DNA of 11,335 nucleotides from the NCBI GenBank assembly GCA_003538495.1, contig DPSD01000370.1, positions 1 through 11,335 of the forward strand. The letters run 5' to 3'. The number at the start of each line of letters is the position of its first letter. Positions within the stretch are counted from its first letter, which is position 1. A model generated the notes under the pieces. That model was not told the origin of the DNA. It saw only the letters and a program-made list of their open reading frames with translations, and searched no databases. Position numbers and translations under genes: made by a program. Origin of the DNA: Accumulibacter sp. Lineage in GTDB: Bacteria; Pseudomonadota; Gammaproteobacteria; Burkholderiales; Rhodocyclaceae. Shown in pieces: positions 1 through 7,487 of this stretch.

Positions 1-105
1 CTGGGCAGCCACTACCAGGACATCTTCGCGTTCATTGTTCTGATCGTCGTTCTGATGTTCCGTCCTTCGGGTCTGTTTGGCGAGCGTGAGGGAGATCGCG
101 CATGA
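1..105 (+). CDS. livH: LivH, branched-chain amino-acid ABC transporter permease (C-terminal tail only)
   Basis: The first 34 codons of the window form an open frame that ends in TGA at 103-105. The frame is a hydrophobic stretch followed by the motif MFRPSGLFG, the usual C-terminal signature of LivH/LivM permeases (LivM downstream ends in a similar RFRPAGLWP). The stop overlaps the livM start as ATGA, the classical arrangement for translational coupling. The start and most membrane segments lie outside the window, so only the identity of the tail can be judged. LivH forms the inner-membrane channel together with LivM. Confidence 0.85.
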   Translation: MGSHYQDIFAFIVLIVVLMFRPSGLFGEREGDRA

Positions 106-1178
106 ACGACCAGGTCAGAAAATCCGTTCCGTGGCAGCGGCATTGGCTCGGCGTGCTGTTGATTGCCGCGGTCCTGCTGGCGGTCCCGTTTGTTGCCGCC
201 CTCGGTGGCCAGGCCTGGGTGCGTATTGCGAACTTCGCGATCCTGTACATCTTCCTGGCGCTTGGCCTGAATATCGTCGTCGGCTATGCGGGATTGCTCG
301 ACCTGGGTTACGTCGCCTTTTACGCGGTTGGAGCCTATGTCTATGCCTTGCTGGCCTCGCCGCACTTCGGTCTGCACCTTCCCTTCTGGGTGATCTTGCC
401 ACTCGGCGCTGCCATCGCGTGCATCTTCGGGATGCTGCTCGGAGCCCCGACACTCAAGTTGCGTGGCGACTATCTGGCGATCGTTACGCTGGGGTTTGGC
501 GAGATCATCCGCATCTTCCTGAACAACCTGAACGCACCGATCAATGTCACCAACGGCGCGCAGGGGATTACCCTCATCGACCCGATCAGGATTGGCGGTT
601 TTTCGTTCGCCGAGACCAGCACGATCCTCGGCGTGCAAGTCAGTGGGCCGCAGAAGTACTACTTCTTCCTGGTAGCGCTGGCGATCCTGGTGATTTTTGT
701 CAATGTACGCTTGCAGGATTCGCGGATCGGCCGTGCCTGGCAGGCGATCCGCGAGGACGAGGTTGCCGCCAAGGCCTGCGGGATCAATACCCGGAACATC
801 AAGCTGCTGGCCTTTGCCATGGGAGCTTCCTTCGGTGGTATCGCCGGCGGCGTCTTTTCCGCGATGCAGGGTTTCGTCAGCCCCGAGAGTTTCTCGCTGA
901 TGGAATCGATCACCATTCTGGCGATGGTCGTTCTCGGTGGCATGGGACATATTCCCGGGGTCATTCTCGGTGCCGTCCTGCTGACCGCTCTTCCCGAGGC
1001 CTTGCGCTATGGCATCGAGCCGCTGCAAGACGCGATCTTCGGGCGCAGCATTGTCGATCCGGAGAGCCTGCGGATGCTGATTTTCGGGCTGGCGCTGGTG
1101 CTGGTGATGCGTTTCCGGCCGGCGGGCTTGTGGCCGTCGTCGCAACGTCGCCGCGAACTCGCCGAGAGTGCGAACTGA
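102..1178 (+). CDS. livM: LivM, branched-chain amino-acid ABC transporter permease
   Basis: This 358-residue integral membrane protein has a short cytoplasmic N-terminus followed by many hydrophobic segments (about residues 15-35, 40-62, 68-85, 95-115, 122-140, 187-202, 234-256, 268-295 and 325-337). The cytoplasmic ABC-coupling (EAA) loop is visible at residues 208-229 (RIGRAWQAIREDEVAAK then CGIN), which contacts the LivG/LivF ATPases. The C-terminal RFRPAGLWP signature is at 338-345. The ATG at 102 overlaps the livH stop, and a purine-rich GAGGGAGA lies just upstream as ribosome-binding site. Known role: with LivH it moves Leu/Ile/Val, or in relatives other amino acids, urea or small amides, across the inner membrane after delivery by a periplasmic binding protein. 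The exact substrate cannot be read from the permease. Confidence 0.95.
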   Translation: MNDQVRKSVPWQRHWLGVLLIAAVLLAVPFVAALGGQAWVRIANFAILYIFLALGLNIVVGYAGLLDLGYVAFYAVGAYVYALLASPHFGLHLPFWVILPLGAAIACIFGMLLGAPTLKLRGDYLAIVTLGFGEIIRIFLNNLNAPINVTNGAQGITLIDPIRIGGFSFAETSTILGVQVSGPQKYYFFLVALAILVIFVNVRLQDSRIGRAWQAIREDEVAAKACGINTRNIKLLAFAMGASFGGIAGGVFSAMQGFVSPESFSLMESITILAMVVLGGMGHIPGVILGAVLLTALPEALRYGIEPLQDAIFGRSIVDPESLRMLIFGLALVLVMRFRPAGLWPSSQRRRELAESAN

Positions 1179-1180
1179 CG

Positions 1181-1960
1181 ATGAGCGAACAACAGCAGAT
1201 TCTCCTCGAAGCGCACGAGGTTGCCAAGCATTTCGGCGGTGTCAAGGCCTTGCACGACGTCTCCTTGACCATTCGCCGGGGTGAGATCTACGGCCTGATC
1301 GGGCCGAACGGTGCGGGCAAGACAACCTTCTTCAACTGTCTCACCGGCCTGTACAAGAACGAGAGCGGGCATTTCATCTTCGACGGCGTCAAACTGGCCG
1401 CCGACGCCCCGCACAAGGCGGCTGAGGTCGGAATCGCACGGACCTTCCAGAACATTCGTCTGTTCGGCAACATGACCGCAATCGAGAATGTGATGGTCGG
1501 CCGGCACTTGCGCACCCATGCAAATGTCGTTGGCGCCATTACCCGCAACCGGGCGACCCTGGCTGAGGAAGCGGCGATTACGCGCCGAGCCGACGAGTTG
1601 CTGCATTACGTCGGCATTCAGGATCGGGCGCATGACTATGCCAAGCATTTGTCGTACGGTGATCAGCGCCGCCTCGAGATTGCCCGTGCGCTGGCTACGG
1701 AACCGAAGCTGCTGGCGCTCGACGAGCCGGCCGCCGGCATGAATGGCACCGAGACCGAAGCATTGCGCTTGCTGGTCGAGGGGATCTGTCGGGATGGTGT
1801 GACGGTGTTGCTGATCGAGCACGATGTCAAGCTGGTGATGGGTCTGTGCGGACGGGTAGCGGTGCTCGACTACGGCGAGAAGATCTGCGAGGACGTGCCG
1901 TCGGTGGTCCAGAAGGATGCGCGGGTCATCGAGGCTTACCTCGGCGGCTCGGTCGCCTGA
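1181..1960 (+). CDS. livG: LivG, branched-chain amino-acid ABC transporter ATP-binding protein
   Basis: This cytoplasmic ABC ATPase has 259 residues. Visible motifs are Walker A GPNGAGKT (41-48), Q-loop Gln90 in ARTFQNIRLF, a signature variant LSYGDQRR (157-164) typical of LivG, Walker B LLALDEP (177-183) followed by the LivG-typical AAGMN, and switch His214 in IEHD. The C-terminal IEAYLG is also family-typical. I chose ATG 1181, two bases after the livM stop. The same frame stays open back to 77, but that upstream part is only a shadow of livM and would give a protein with an unrelated N-terminus. The Shine-Dalgarno is weak, so translation is probably coupled to livM. It powers the LivHM channel as a heterodimer with LivF. 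Confidence 0.95.
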   Translation: MSEQQQILLEAHEVAKHFGGVKALHDVSLTIRRGEIYGLIGPNGAGKTTFFNCLTGLYKNESGHFIFDGVKLAADAPHKAAEVGIARTFQNIRLFGNMTAIENVMVGRHLRTHANVVGAITRNRATLAEEAAITRRADELLHYVGIQDRAHDYAKHLSYGDQRRLEIARALATEPKLLALDEPAAGMNGTETEALRLLVEGICRDGVTVLLIEHDVKLVMGLCGRVAVLDYGEKICEDVPSVVQKDARVIEAYLGGSVA

Positions 1961-1976
1961 AGAGAACGGACAAGTC

Positions 1977-2681
1977 ATGCTCGAAGTTACCGGTTTGCGC
2001 GTTTCCTACGGGGGTATCCAGGCCGTTCGCGGGATCACCTTTCATGTCAACGAGGGTGAGATGGTCGCTTTGATCGGCGCCAACGGCGCTGGCAAGAGCA
2101 GCACCCTGCGCGCGCTGGCGCGCTTGCTCGAGCCAGCGGGCGGCAGCGTCCGCTATCGCGGCAATGAGCTGCTGTCCTTGCCAGCGCATCGACTGGTTGG
2201 CGAAGGGATTGCGCTGGTTCCGGAAGGCCGCGGCGTCTTCCCGCGCATGAGTTGCCTCGAAAACCTGCGCATGGGTGCCTACGCCCGCAATGACAACGCC
2301 GCGGTCAATCACGATCTGGAGCATGTGCTGGGCCATTTCCCTCGCCTCAAGGAGCGCGCGCAGCAAATGGCGGGCACCCTCTCAGGCGGCGAGCAGCAGA
2401 TGCTGGCGATCGGCCGTGCGTTGATGAGCAAGCCAAGGATGATGCTGCTCGATGAGCCGTCGATGGGTCTCGCGCCGATCATGGTCCAGAAGATCTTCGA
2501 GGTGATTCGTACCGTGGCCAGCGAGGGGATGACCATTCTGCTCGTCGAGCAGAACGCCAAACTGGCACTAGAGGTCAGTCAGCGCGGCTATGTCATGGAA
2601 AGCGGCGAAATCACGGTGACCGACGAGTCGAAAAAGCTGCTTGCCGATCCCAAGGTGCGCGCCGCCTATCTCGGCGAGTAG
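1977..2681 (+). CDS. livF: LivF, branched-chain amino-acid ABC transporter ATP-binding protein
   Basis: This cytoplasmic ABC ATPase has 234 residues. Motifs are Walker A GANGAGKS (34-41), VPEGRGVFPRM (81-91) in the Q-loop region as is usual for LivF, signature LSGGEQQ (135-141), Walker B MMLLDEPSMGLAP (155-167), and VEQN (190-193), where the switch histidine is Gln192, a normal LivF trait. It ends in AAYLGE. ATG 1977 is preferred because it starts the conserved MLEVTGL. The frame is open 20 codons further upstream, but that stretch only overlaps the livG end. Spacing to livG is 16 bases with a weak GAAGAGAACGG ribosome-binding site. It is the last gene of the operon in the window; the next gene is convergent after 26 bases, with no obvious hairpin terminator. 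Confidence 0.95.
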   Translation: MLEVTGLRVSYGGIQAVRGITFHVNEGEMVALIGANGAGKSSTLRALARLLEPAGGSVRYRGNELLSLPAHRLVGEGIALVPEGRGVFPRMSCLENLRMGAYARNDNAAVNHDLEHVLGHFPRLKERAQQMAGTLSGGEQQMLAIGRALMSKPRMMLLDEPSMGLAPIMVQKIFEVIRTVASEGMTILLVEQNAKLALEVSQRGYVMESGEITVTDESKKLLADPKVRAAYLGE

Positions 2682-2707
2682 GCGCAGCTTCCGCCTCACA
2701 GCTACAG

Positions 2708-3883
2708 CTACAGCTCCATCGCCTCGGCGAAGGACAGAGCCTGCAGCTGCGCCCGGTTGAACTGATCGGCGGTCAACCCGAGCATGCTCGCCTGCTCGGC
2801 GATGACCTCTCCCGCATCCCCCTCGCTGGACAGCGCCAGTTCGAGGAAGGGCTGATAGCGGCCGCCATTGCCAAGCAGGGCGTCGCAAATCGGGTCGGGC
2901 AAGCGCATCGCGTCGAGTGCCTGCTCCATGCCGACCCCCAGCAGTGTATCGAGCAAGGAGAACGCGCCGGTGATGAACAGGTTGTCGTACTCCGACTTGT
3001 CGACCAGGCCGACTGCCAGCAACTCCATCAGTCGCGCTCGCAGCAGTGCCGTGTAGATCAGTGCCGGCGCCATCGGATCCTTGCTGGCAGTAGCCAGCAG
3101 CAGTGACAGCCAGCGATTGAGCTTGTCGTAGCCGAGCATGCTTACCGCATGGCGAAAGGACTGGATCTCGCAGGAAAGGCCAAAACCGGCGGAATTGATG
3201 TAGCGCAGGAGCTTGTACGACATCGCGACGTCGTGCTTCAGGGCGGCCTCTATGTCCTGCACGTCGGCATTCTTGCGTACCAGGTTGAGCACCCGTACGA
3301 TGTTGGTTTGGGCCGGATTGAGCGTTTTCGCCGGGACTTTGCTCGGCTTCGTGAAAAACCACCCCGCGGCGGCAGTGATTCCCGTGTCGACACACGCGCG
3401 GAAATCCTCGGCGGTCTCGATGTTGAAGGCGATTCCCATCCCGTAGGACTTGGTTCGCGTTGCCAGCAGCTTGAGTTGCCCGACGGTGAAGTGCCTGGCA
3501 TCAAAGCCGATGAAGCGGAACGGCACGTCGACCGCCAACGCCTGCGCTGCCTTGGGATCAAAAACGAGGCACACGGTCGGCTGCCAGGTCTGCAAGGCAC
3601 CGATCAGGTCAGGGCCATTCGGACCGAGCAGCGTCGCCGCTGCCAACTCGATCGCGGCGTTCTCGGGCGCCGACCAGTCGAGCAGGCCTGCGTCGCAGGC
3701 AGCGCGGCCGCAACTGATGAAGATCGGCTTTTGACTGCGCGGCCAGATGTCGTCCAGCGCACTGAGCGTATTGGCCGCATCGTGCATGCTCGCGCCCTGT
3801 TGCAGATGGAGCGTCAGGCGACTGGCGATGACCCTGCTTTGGCGATTGAGCAGAGGCTGGCGGGACATGACGATTCTATTCAT
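2708..3883 (-). CDS. EAL/HDOD-type signalling protein with degenerate EAL domain (YuxH-like)
   Basis: The protein has 391 residues. The N-terminal part (about 6-190) starts with MSRQPLLNRQSRV, the (A/S)RQPIFDR opening typical of YuxH-type EAL-HDOD proteins. It keeps scattered barrel-like segments (FIGFDARHF at 124-132, GMGIAFNIETAEDF at 148-161) but has no recognisable EAL metal-binding signature, so c-di-GMP hydrolysis is unlikely. Residues about 195-380 form an HDOD domain; HDVAMSYKLLRYINSAG (217-233) matches the conserved first helices of this family, which has lost catalytic HD residues. Such proteins act as regulatory scaffolds in signalling, motility or surface behaviour; the partner here is unknown. 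ATG 3883 overlaps the upstream reductase stop by 8 bases. An alternative in-frame ATG at 3868 (residue 6) is nearer the conserved start; neither has a strong ribosome-binding site. Confidence 0.85.
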   Translation of the reverse strand: MNRIVMSRQPLLNRQSRVIASRLTLHLQQGASMHDAANTLSALDDIWPRSQKPIFISCGRAACDAGLLDWSAPENAAIELAAATLLGPNGPDLIGALQTWQPTVCLVFDPKAAQALAVDVPFRFIGFDARHFTVGQLKLLATRTKSYGMGIAFNIETAEDFRACVDTGITAAAGWFFTKPSKVPAKTLNPAQTNIVRVLNLVRKNADVQDIEAALKHDVAMSYKLLRYINSAGFGLSCEIQSFRHAVSMLGYDKLNRWLSLLLATASKDPMAPALIYTALLRARLMELLAVGLVDKSEYDNLFITGAFSLLDTLLGVGMEQALDAMRLPDPICDALLGNGGRYQPFLELALSSEGDAGEVIAEQASMLGLTADQFNRAQLQALSFAEAMEL

Positions 3884-4949
3884 GGTGGCTGACGGTTGCG
3901 TCCGAAGGTGTGAGCGTGTCGATTGCCGCTAGGGTGTCGGCCGCGAAGTCGAAAGAGTCGGCGAAGAATTCCTCGGCCGGCAAGCGGCAGCGTAGCAGGA
4001 AGTCCCGCCTGGCGGCGGCGACCATTGCCGGAGAACCGCAGACGTAGGCCTGAAATCCCGTCAGGTCCGGGTGGTCAGCCATCGCGGCCTGGTGAACGAG
4101 GCCGGTTCTGCCTCGCCAGTCCCGGTCGCCACGCGGCTCCGAGAGCACGGGAACGAATCGGAGCTGGCCATGCTCGGTGGGCCAGGTCTCGGCCAATTGC
4201 AGCAGGTAGAGGTCAGCACGCGTACGTCCACCCCAATAGACATACATCGGCCGCGTGCTTTCTTCTCTGATCGCCTGTTGGACCATCGCCTTGACCGGTG
4301 CGAAGCCAGTGCCACCAGCGACCAGCAGCATCGGCTTTACCGACTCCGAACGTAGAAAGAAGCTGCCCTGCGGGCCGCGCAGGCGCAGGATGTCGCGTTC
4401 CTTCATGGTCTTGAAAACGTGGCCGGTGAACTGCCCGCCGGGCGTGTGTCGGACATGCAATTGCAGCAAGGCATCTTCATGCGGCGCATTGGCAATCGAA
4501 AATGCCCGGCGCTTGCCTTGAGTGAGCAGGATATCCACGTACTGCCCAGCGAGAAACTGCAGGCGCTCGTTGGCGGGCAGTTTGAGGTCAATGATGATCA
4601 CGTCCGGAGCGGCGCGCGTGAGCTTGTGCACGCGCGCTGGCAAGGTTCTGATCGGAATATCCTCGATCGAGCGGACTTCCCGGCTCTCCAGGCACAGGTC
4701 GCTTCTCGCCATGGCGCAGCAAAAGAGGGCAAAGCCGGCCTGGCGGTCGGCCTCACTGAGCACTTCGAGCTGGGCTTTGCCGTGCGCCAGCTCGCCGCTC
4801 AGGACCTTGCCCCGACAGCTGCCACAAACCCCATCCCGGCAGCCGTATGGCAGACTCAATCCCTGACGCAGCGCTGCTTCGAGAATGGTCTCTTCCGGTT
4901 CGGCGTGAAAAGTGTGCCGGCTCGGCTGAACACTGACCTGAAAACCCAT
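3876..4949 (-). CDS. 2Fe-2S ferredoxin-type FAD/NAD(P)H oxidoreductase (CDP-6-deoxy-delta-3,4-glucoseen reductase-like)
   Basis: This soluble flavoprotein electron-transfer protein has 357 residues in the order ferredoxin, FAD, NAD. The N-terminal plant-type 2Fe-2S domain shows cluster ligands in YGCRDGVCGSC (Cys37, Cys42, Cys45) and the fourth in LFCCAM (Cys77 or Cys78). The FAD-binding motif is RRAFSIANAP (147-156), the NAD(P) motif is AGGTGFAP (211-218), and the C-terminal YVCGSPAMV (302-310) is typical of ferredoxin-NADP reductase-like domains. The layout is shared by AscD/DdhD-type glucoseen reductases and the reductase subunits of phenol and methane monooxygenases. No partner oxygenase or deoxysugar genes are nearby, so the substrate is open and the sugar-reductase name is only a family label. 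ATG 4949 has a GGAG core (4955-4958 on the complement) at good spacing. Its stop overlaps the HDOD gene start. Confidence 0.9.
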   Translation of the reverse strand: MGFQVSVQPSRHTFHAEPEETILEAALRQGLSLPYGCRDGVCGSCRGKVLSGELAHGKAQLEVLSEADRQAGFALFCCAMARSDLCLESREVRSIEDIPIRTLPARVHKLTRAAPDVIIIDLKLPANERLQFLAGQYVDILLTQGKRRAFSIANAPHEDALLQLHVRHTPGGQFTGHVFKTMKERDILRLRGPQGSFFLRSESVKPMLLVAGGTGFAPVKAMVQQAIREESTRPMYVYWGGRTRADLYLLQLAETWPTEHGQLRFVPVLSEPRGDRDWRGRTGLVHQAAMADHPDLTGFQAYVCGSPAMVAAARRDFLLRCRLPAEEFFADSFDFAADTLAAIDTLTPSDATVSHHE

Positions 4950-4988
4950 GGACTCTCCGCTGATGTCCTAATCCGGTAAAATTGCACA
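4950..4988. promoter_or_regulatory. Divergent intergenic region, probable promoters for the reductase and epimerase-like genes
   Basis: Only 39 bases separate the divergent starts at 4949 (minus) and 4989 (plus). It must hold or overlap promoters for at least one direction. On the plus strand TAAAAT at 4976-4981 could serve as a -10 box. If so, transcription would begin close to the GTG at 4989, giving a very short or absent leader, and no Shine-Dalgarno precedes that GTG. No convincing -35 element is visible. On the minus strand the ribosome-binding site GGAGAG (4953-4958) serves the reductase. Confidence 0.35.
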
Positions 4989-5894
4989 GTGCAAAAACTA
5001 TTGATCGTCGGCTGTGGAGATATTGCCCGCCGTTTGCTGCCACACCTCCTCGGCCACTATCGCGTCTTCGCACTGGTACGCGACCCGGAGCAACTCGCTT
5101 TCTGGCGCAACCGGGGCGCCAGTCCGGTCCTTGCTGATCTGGACCAGGCACGCAGCCTGCAGCGGATCGCCGGTCTGGCCGAGATCGTCGTCCATCTGGC
5201 GCCGCCAGCCGCCACGCGGACAGGTTGCGCCAACGACTGGCACGATACCCGGACCCGATCGCTGCTCGCCGCGCTGGGTCGCGGTTTGAGTCTACCACAG
5301 CGAATCGTGTATATAAGCACCAGCGGCGTCTATGGGGACTGCGCCGGCGAGCGGATCGACGAGACCCGCGCTGTTCGCCCGGCCACCGCTCGCGCCCACC
5401 GCCGGGTTGACGCCGAGCGCCAGTTGCGGGCCTTCGGACGCCGCGGTGTGGTGGTCAGCATTCTGCGCGCACCAGGCATCTACGCGGCCGATCGCTTGCC
5501 GCTGGAGCGCGTGCGGCAGGGCACCGCCGCGCTGCGCGATGCGGACGACGTGTACACCAATCATGTGCACGCAGAAGACCTGGCGATGATCACCTGCGCG
5601 GCGCTCCGCTACGGGCGCAGCAACCGCAGCTACAACGCGACAGACGATTCGGAGATCACCATGGGCACCTACTTCGACCTGGTCGCCGATCGTTTTGGCC
5701 TGCCGCGAGTGCCCCGCTTGTCGCGCGTTGAGGCACAAAGGCAACTGTCGCCGTTGCAGTTGTCGTTCATGAGTGAATCGCGCCGATTGGATAACCAGCG
5801 CATCAAGAAGGAACTCCGGGCCAGGTTGCGCTTTCCACGGGTCGAGGATGGCGTGGCGGCGGCAGTGAGCGAAAGGAAGAGTTCGTGCTCGTAG
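4989..5894 (+). CDS. Atypical SDR / NAD-dependent epimerase-like protein (YeeZ-like)
   Basis: The protein has 301 residues with an N-terminal Rossmann motif VGCGDIARRLL (7-17, GxGxxA) and Asp/Arg-containing loop LVRDPEQL (29-36). A central YISTSGVYGDCAG (108-120) is the serine-containing segment of extended SDRs, followed by LRAPGIYAADRLPLERVRQG (159-178) and NHVHAEDLA (191-199). These are hallmarks of the YeeZ-like branch of NAD-dependent epimerase/dehydratases. Where the catalytic Tyr-x3-Lys should stand there is RAHRRVDAE (135-143), so Tyr and Lys are both absent. Classical dehydrogenase or epimerase chemistry is therefore doubtful; its substrate is unknown. The start is GTG 4989, placing the Rossmann strand six residues from the N-terminus as expected; there is no clear ribosome-binding site. 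It overlaps the following gene by 10 bases. Confidence 0.85.
   Translation: MQKLLIVGCGDIARRLLPHLLGHYRVFALVRDPEQLAFWRNRGASPVLADLDQARSLQRIAGLAEIVVHLAPPAATRTGCANDWHDTRTRSLLAALGRGLSLPQRIVYISTSGVYGDCAGERIDETRAVRPATARAHRRVDAERQLRAFGRRGVVVSILRAPGIYAADRLPLERVRQGTAALRDADDVYTNHVHAEDLAMITCAALRYGRSNRSYNATDDSEITMGTYFDLVADRFGLPRVPRLSRVEAQRQLSPLQLSFMSESRRLDNQRIKKELRARLRFPRVEDGVAAAVSERKSSCS
5873..5881 (+). promoter_or_regulatory. Ribosome-binding site that fixes the GTG start of the HemJ-like gene
   Basis: The purine run AAGGAAGAG lies inside the end of the epimerase-like gene. Its AGGA core sits seven bases before GTG 5885. It supports the GTG start, which gives a 10-base overlap with the upstream stop and suggests coupled translation. 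Confidence 0.6.
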
Positions 5895-6301
5895 TCAAGG
5901 TTCTGCATCTGTGGATGGTGGTCAGCTGGTTTGCCGGCCTTTTCTACCTGCCACGCATTTTCGTCAATCTGGCGATGGTCGAGTCCGCCAGCGCTGCCGA
6001 GAGAGATCGGCTGCTGTTGATGGCCGGCAAGCTCTATCGATTCATGACGCCGATCGGCTTTCTGGCGGTCGCCCTCGGGCTATGGCTGTGGCTGGGCTAC
6101 GGGTTCTCGGGTGGCTGGCTGCACGCCAAGACCGCGCTGGTGGTCGGGCTGGTCGCCTATCACGCGTACTGCGGGCGGTTGCTGCGCGACTTCCAGGCCG
6201 GTCGACAGACGCGCGGTCACGTCTGGTTTCGCTGGTTCAATGAACTGCCGGTAGTGCTCCTGCTGGCCGTGACTTACCTGGTCGTCGTCAAGCCGTTCTA
6301 G
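5885..6301 (+). CDS. hemJ: HemJ-like membrane protein (UPF0093/CopD-like), putative protoporphyrinogen IX oxidase
   Basis: This small integral membrane protein has 138 residues and about four hydrophobic helices (4-26, 53-72, 82-99, 120-135). Family-diagnostic pieces are HLWMVVSWFAGLFYLPRIF (8-26) with His8, RFMTPIGF (52-59), GWLHAKTALVVGLVAYHAYCGRLL (77-100) with His80 and Lys82, and the C-terminal RWFNELPVVLLL (116-127). These match HemJ, the b-type-haem-containing oxidase that converts protoporphyrinogen IX to protoporphyrin IX in many bacteria lacking HemG/HemY; length is normal for the family. GTG 5885 is the chosen start, with a strong ribosome-binding site, overlapping the epimerase-like gene. 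Some databases label such proteins generically as CopD family. No other haem genes are in view, so the function rests on sequence likeness alone. Confidence 0.85.
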   Translation: MLVVKVLHLWMVVSWFAGLFYLPRIFVNLAMVESASAAERDRLLLMAGKLYRFMTPIGFLAVALGLWLWLGYGFSGGWLHAKTALVVGLVAYHAYCGRLLRDFQAGRQTRGHVWFRWFNELPVVLLLAVTYLVVVKPF

Positions 6302-6324
6302 TCCACGCCCATCGGGAGACAAAG

Positions 6325-7485
6325 GTGGAAATGTTCTTTGCAAGTTGTCCGCGCGGCCTCGAAACCTTGCTGCTTGAAGATCTGGCGGCGGCTGGTGCTG
6401 GTGATCTGAGGCAGACCTCGGGTGGCGTGCATTTCGTCGCCGAGTGGCCGGCTTGTTACCGCGCCAACCTCCACTCGCGGATCGCCACGCGCATCTTGTG
6501 CCGGGTGGCGCACGCCCCTTATGTCAAGGAGGAAGACATCTATCGGCTGGCGTTTGAGACGTCCTGGCCTAAGTGGTTCGTTCCGGAGCAGACCATTCGG
6601 GTCGACGTCAACGCGGTGAAAAGTCCGCTGAAGAGTATCGATTTCGTCACCCTGCGCATCAAGGACGCCATCTGTGATCGCTTCCGCCGCGATTTCGGGC
6701 GGCGGCCAAGCGTCGATACGCGGCAGCCGGACGTACGCATTCAGGGCTTCATCAGCAGCGACGAGTGCACGCTGTACCTTGATACCTCCGGGGCGCCACT
6801 CTATCAGCGCGGTTTTCGCCAGAAAACCGTTGAAGCGCCCCTGCGGGAAAACCTGGCGGCCGGCATCCTGCGCCTCAGCGGCTGGCAGCCTGGCACGGCG
6901 CTGCTGGACCCGATGTGCGGTAGCGGCACTTTTCTGCTTGAGGCGGCGCAGATCGCGCTCGGCCGTGCCCCGGGTAGCAGGCGTGAGTTCGCCTTTCAAG
7001 GCCTGCGCAATTTCGATCCGCTGGCCTGGAAGGGCCTGCTCGACACCGCGCAAGCGGCCGAGAAGCCGGTTCAGAACGCAGCGATCTTCGGCAGCGACAT
7101 TTCGCCGGTAGCGGTTCGCGCCGCGCTGGCCAACCTCGATCGCGCTGGGCTGCTGCCGGCCGTCAAGCTGGGCTCCGGCGATTTGCTCGAGATCGACGCG
7201 CCGGCTGCGCATGGCGTGCTGGTCAGCAATCCGCCTTACGGCGAGCGCGTGTCCAGCGATGACGAGCTGGCGGCTTTCTATCCCTTGCTGGGACATGCCC
7301 TGAAGCGCCGCTTTGCTGGCTGGAACTGCTTTCTGATCAGCGCCGACAGTCGCCTGCCGAAACTGGTCCGCCTGACCCCGAGCAAGAAGACACCTCTGTT
7401 CAACGGCGCTCTTGATTGCCGTCTCTACGAATTCAGAATGGTCGCCGGCAGCAACCGCGGCAAGCCTGCGGCCGACCCTTCGTAG
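6325..7485 (+). CDS. rlmL: THUMP-domain class I SAM-dependent RNA methyltransferase, RlmL-like (23S rRNA guanine-N2)
   Basis: The protein has 386 residues. The N-terminus FFASCPRGLE (4-13) is the ferredoxin-like opening of this family. A THUMP RNA-binding domain spans about 45-155. The Rossmann methyltransferase follows: motif I LLDPMCGSGTFLLEAA (193-208), an acidic motif FGSDIS (255-260), and the catalytic NPPYGER (302-308), an N-PP-Y signature of enzymes that methylate exocyclic amines. It resembles the first half of E. coli RlmKL, which makes m2G2445 in 23S rRNA; the RlmK half is absent, as in many bacteria with a stand-alone RlmL. The start is ambiguous: GTG 6325 follows GGGAGA, while ATG 6331, two codons on, follows AAAGG. 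The gene lies 23 bases after the HemJ-like gene and probably shares its transcript. Confidence 0.88.
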   Translation: MEMFFASCPRGLETLLLEDLAAAGAGDLRQTSGGVHFVAEWPACYRANLHSRIATRILCRVAHAPYVKEEDIYRLAFETSWPKWFVPEQTIRVDVNAVKSPLKSIDFVTLRIKDAICDRFRRDFGRRPSVDTRQPDVRIQGFISSDECTLYLDTSGAPLYQRGFRQKTVEAPLRENLAAGILRLSGWQPGTALLDPMCGSGTFLLEAAQIALGRAPGSRREFAFQGLRNFDPLAWKGLLDTAQAAEKPVQNAAIFGSDISPVAVRAALANLDRAGLLPAVKLGSGDLLEIDAPAAHGVLVSNPPYGERVSSDDELAAFYPLLGHALKRRFAGWNCFLISADSRLPKLVRLTPSKKTPLFNGALDCRLYEFRMVAGSNRGKPAADPS

Positions 7486-7487
7486 TT

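Noticed and set aside
12..1145. Long open frame of 377 codons on the minus strand, antisense to livM.
   Set aside because: The plus strand encodes an unmistakable LivM. The antisense product is low-complexity, rich in Arg/Gln/Asp and without any domain, as expected from a high-GC shadow frame.
77..1960. A possible 627-residue fusion reading through livM into livG in one frame.
   Set aside because: The first ~368 residues come from the wrong frame of livM and resemble nothing. LivG starts normally at 1181.
2699..2716. Small tandem repeat CAGCTA-CAGCTA-CAGCTC at the livF/HDOD convergent gap.
   Set aside because: Only two and a half short units, overlapping the HDOD stop codon; likely chance.
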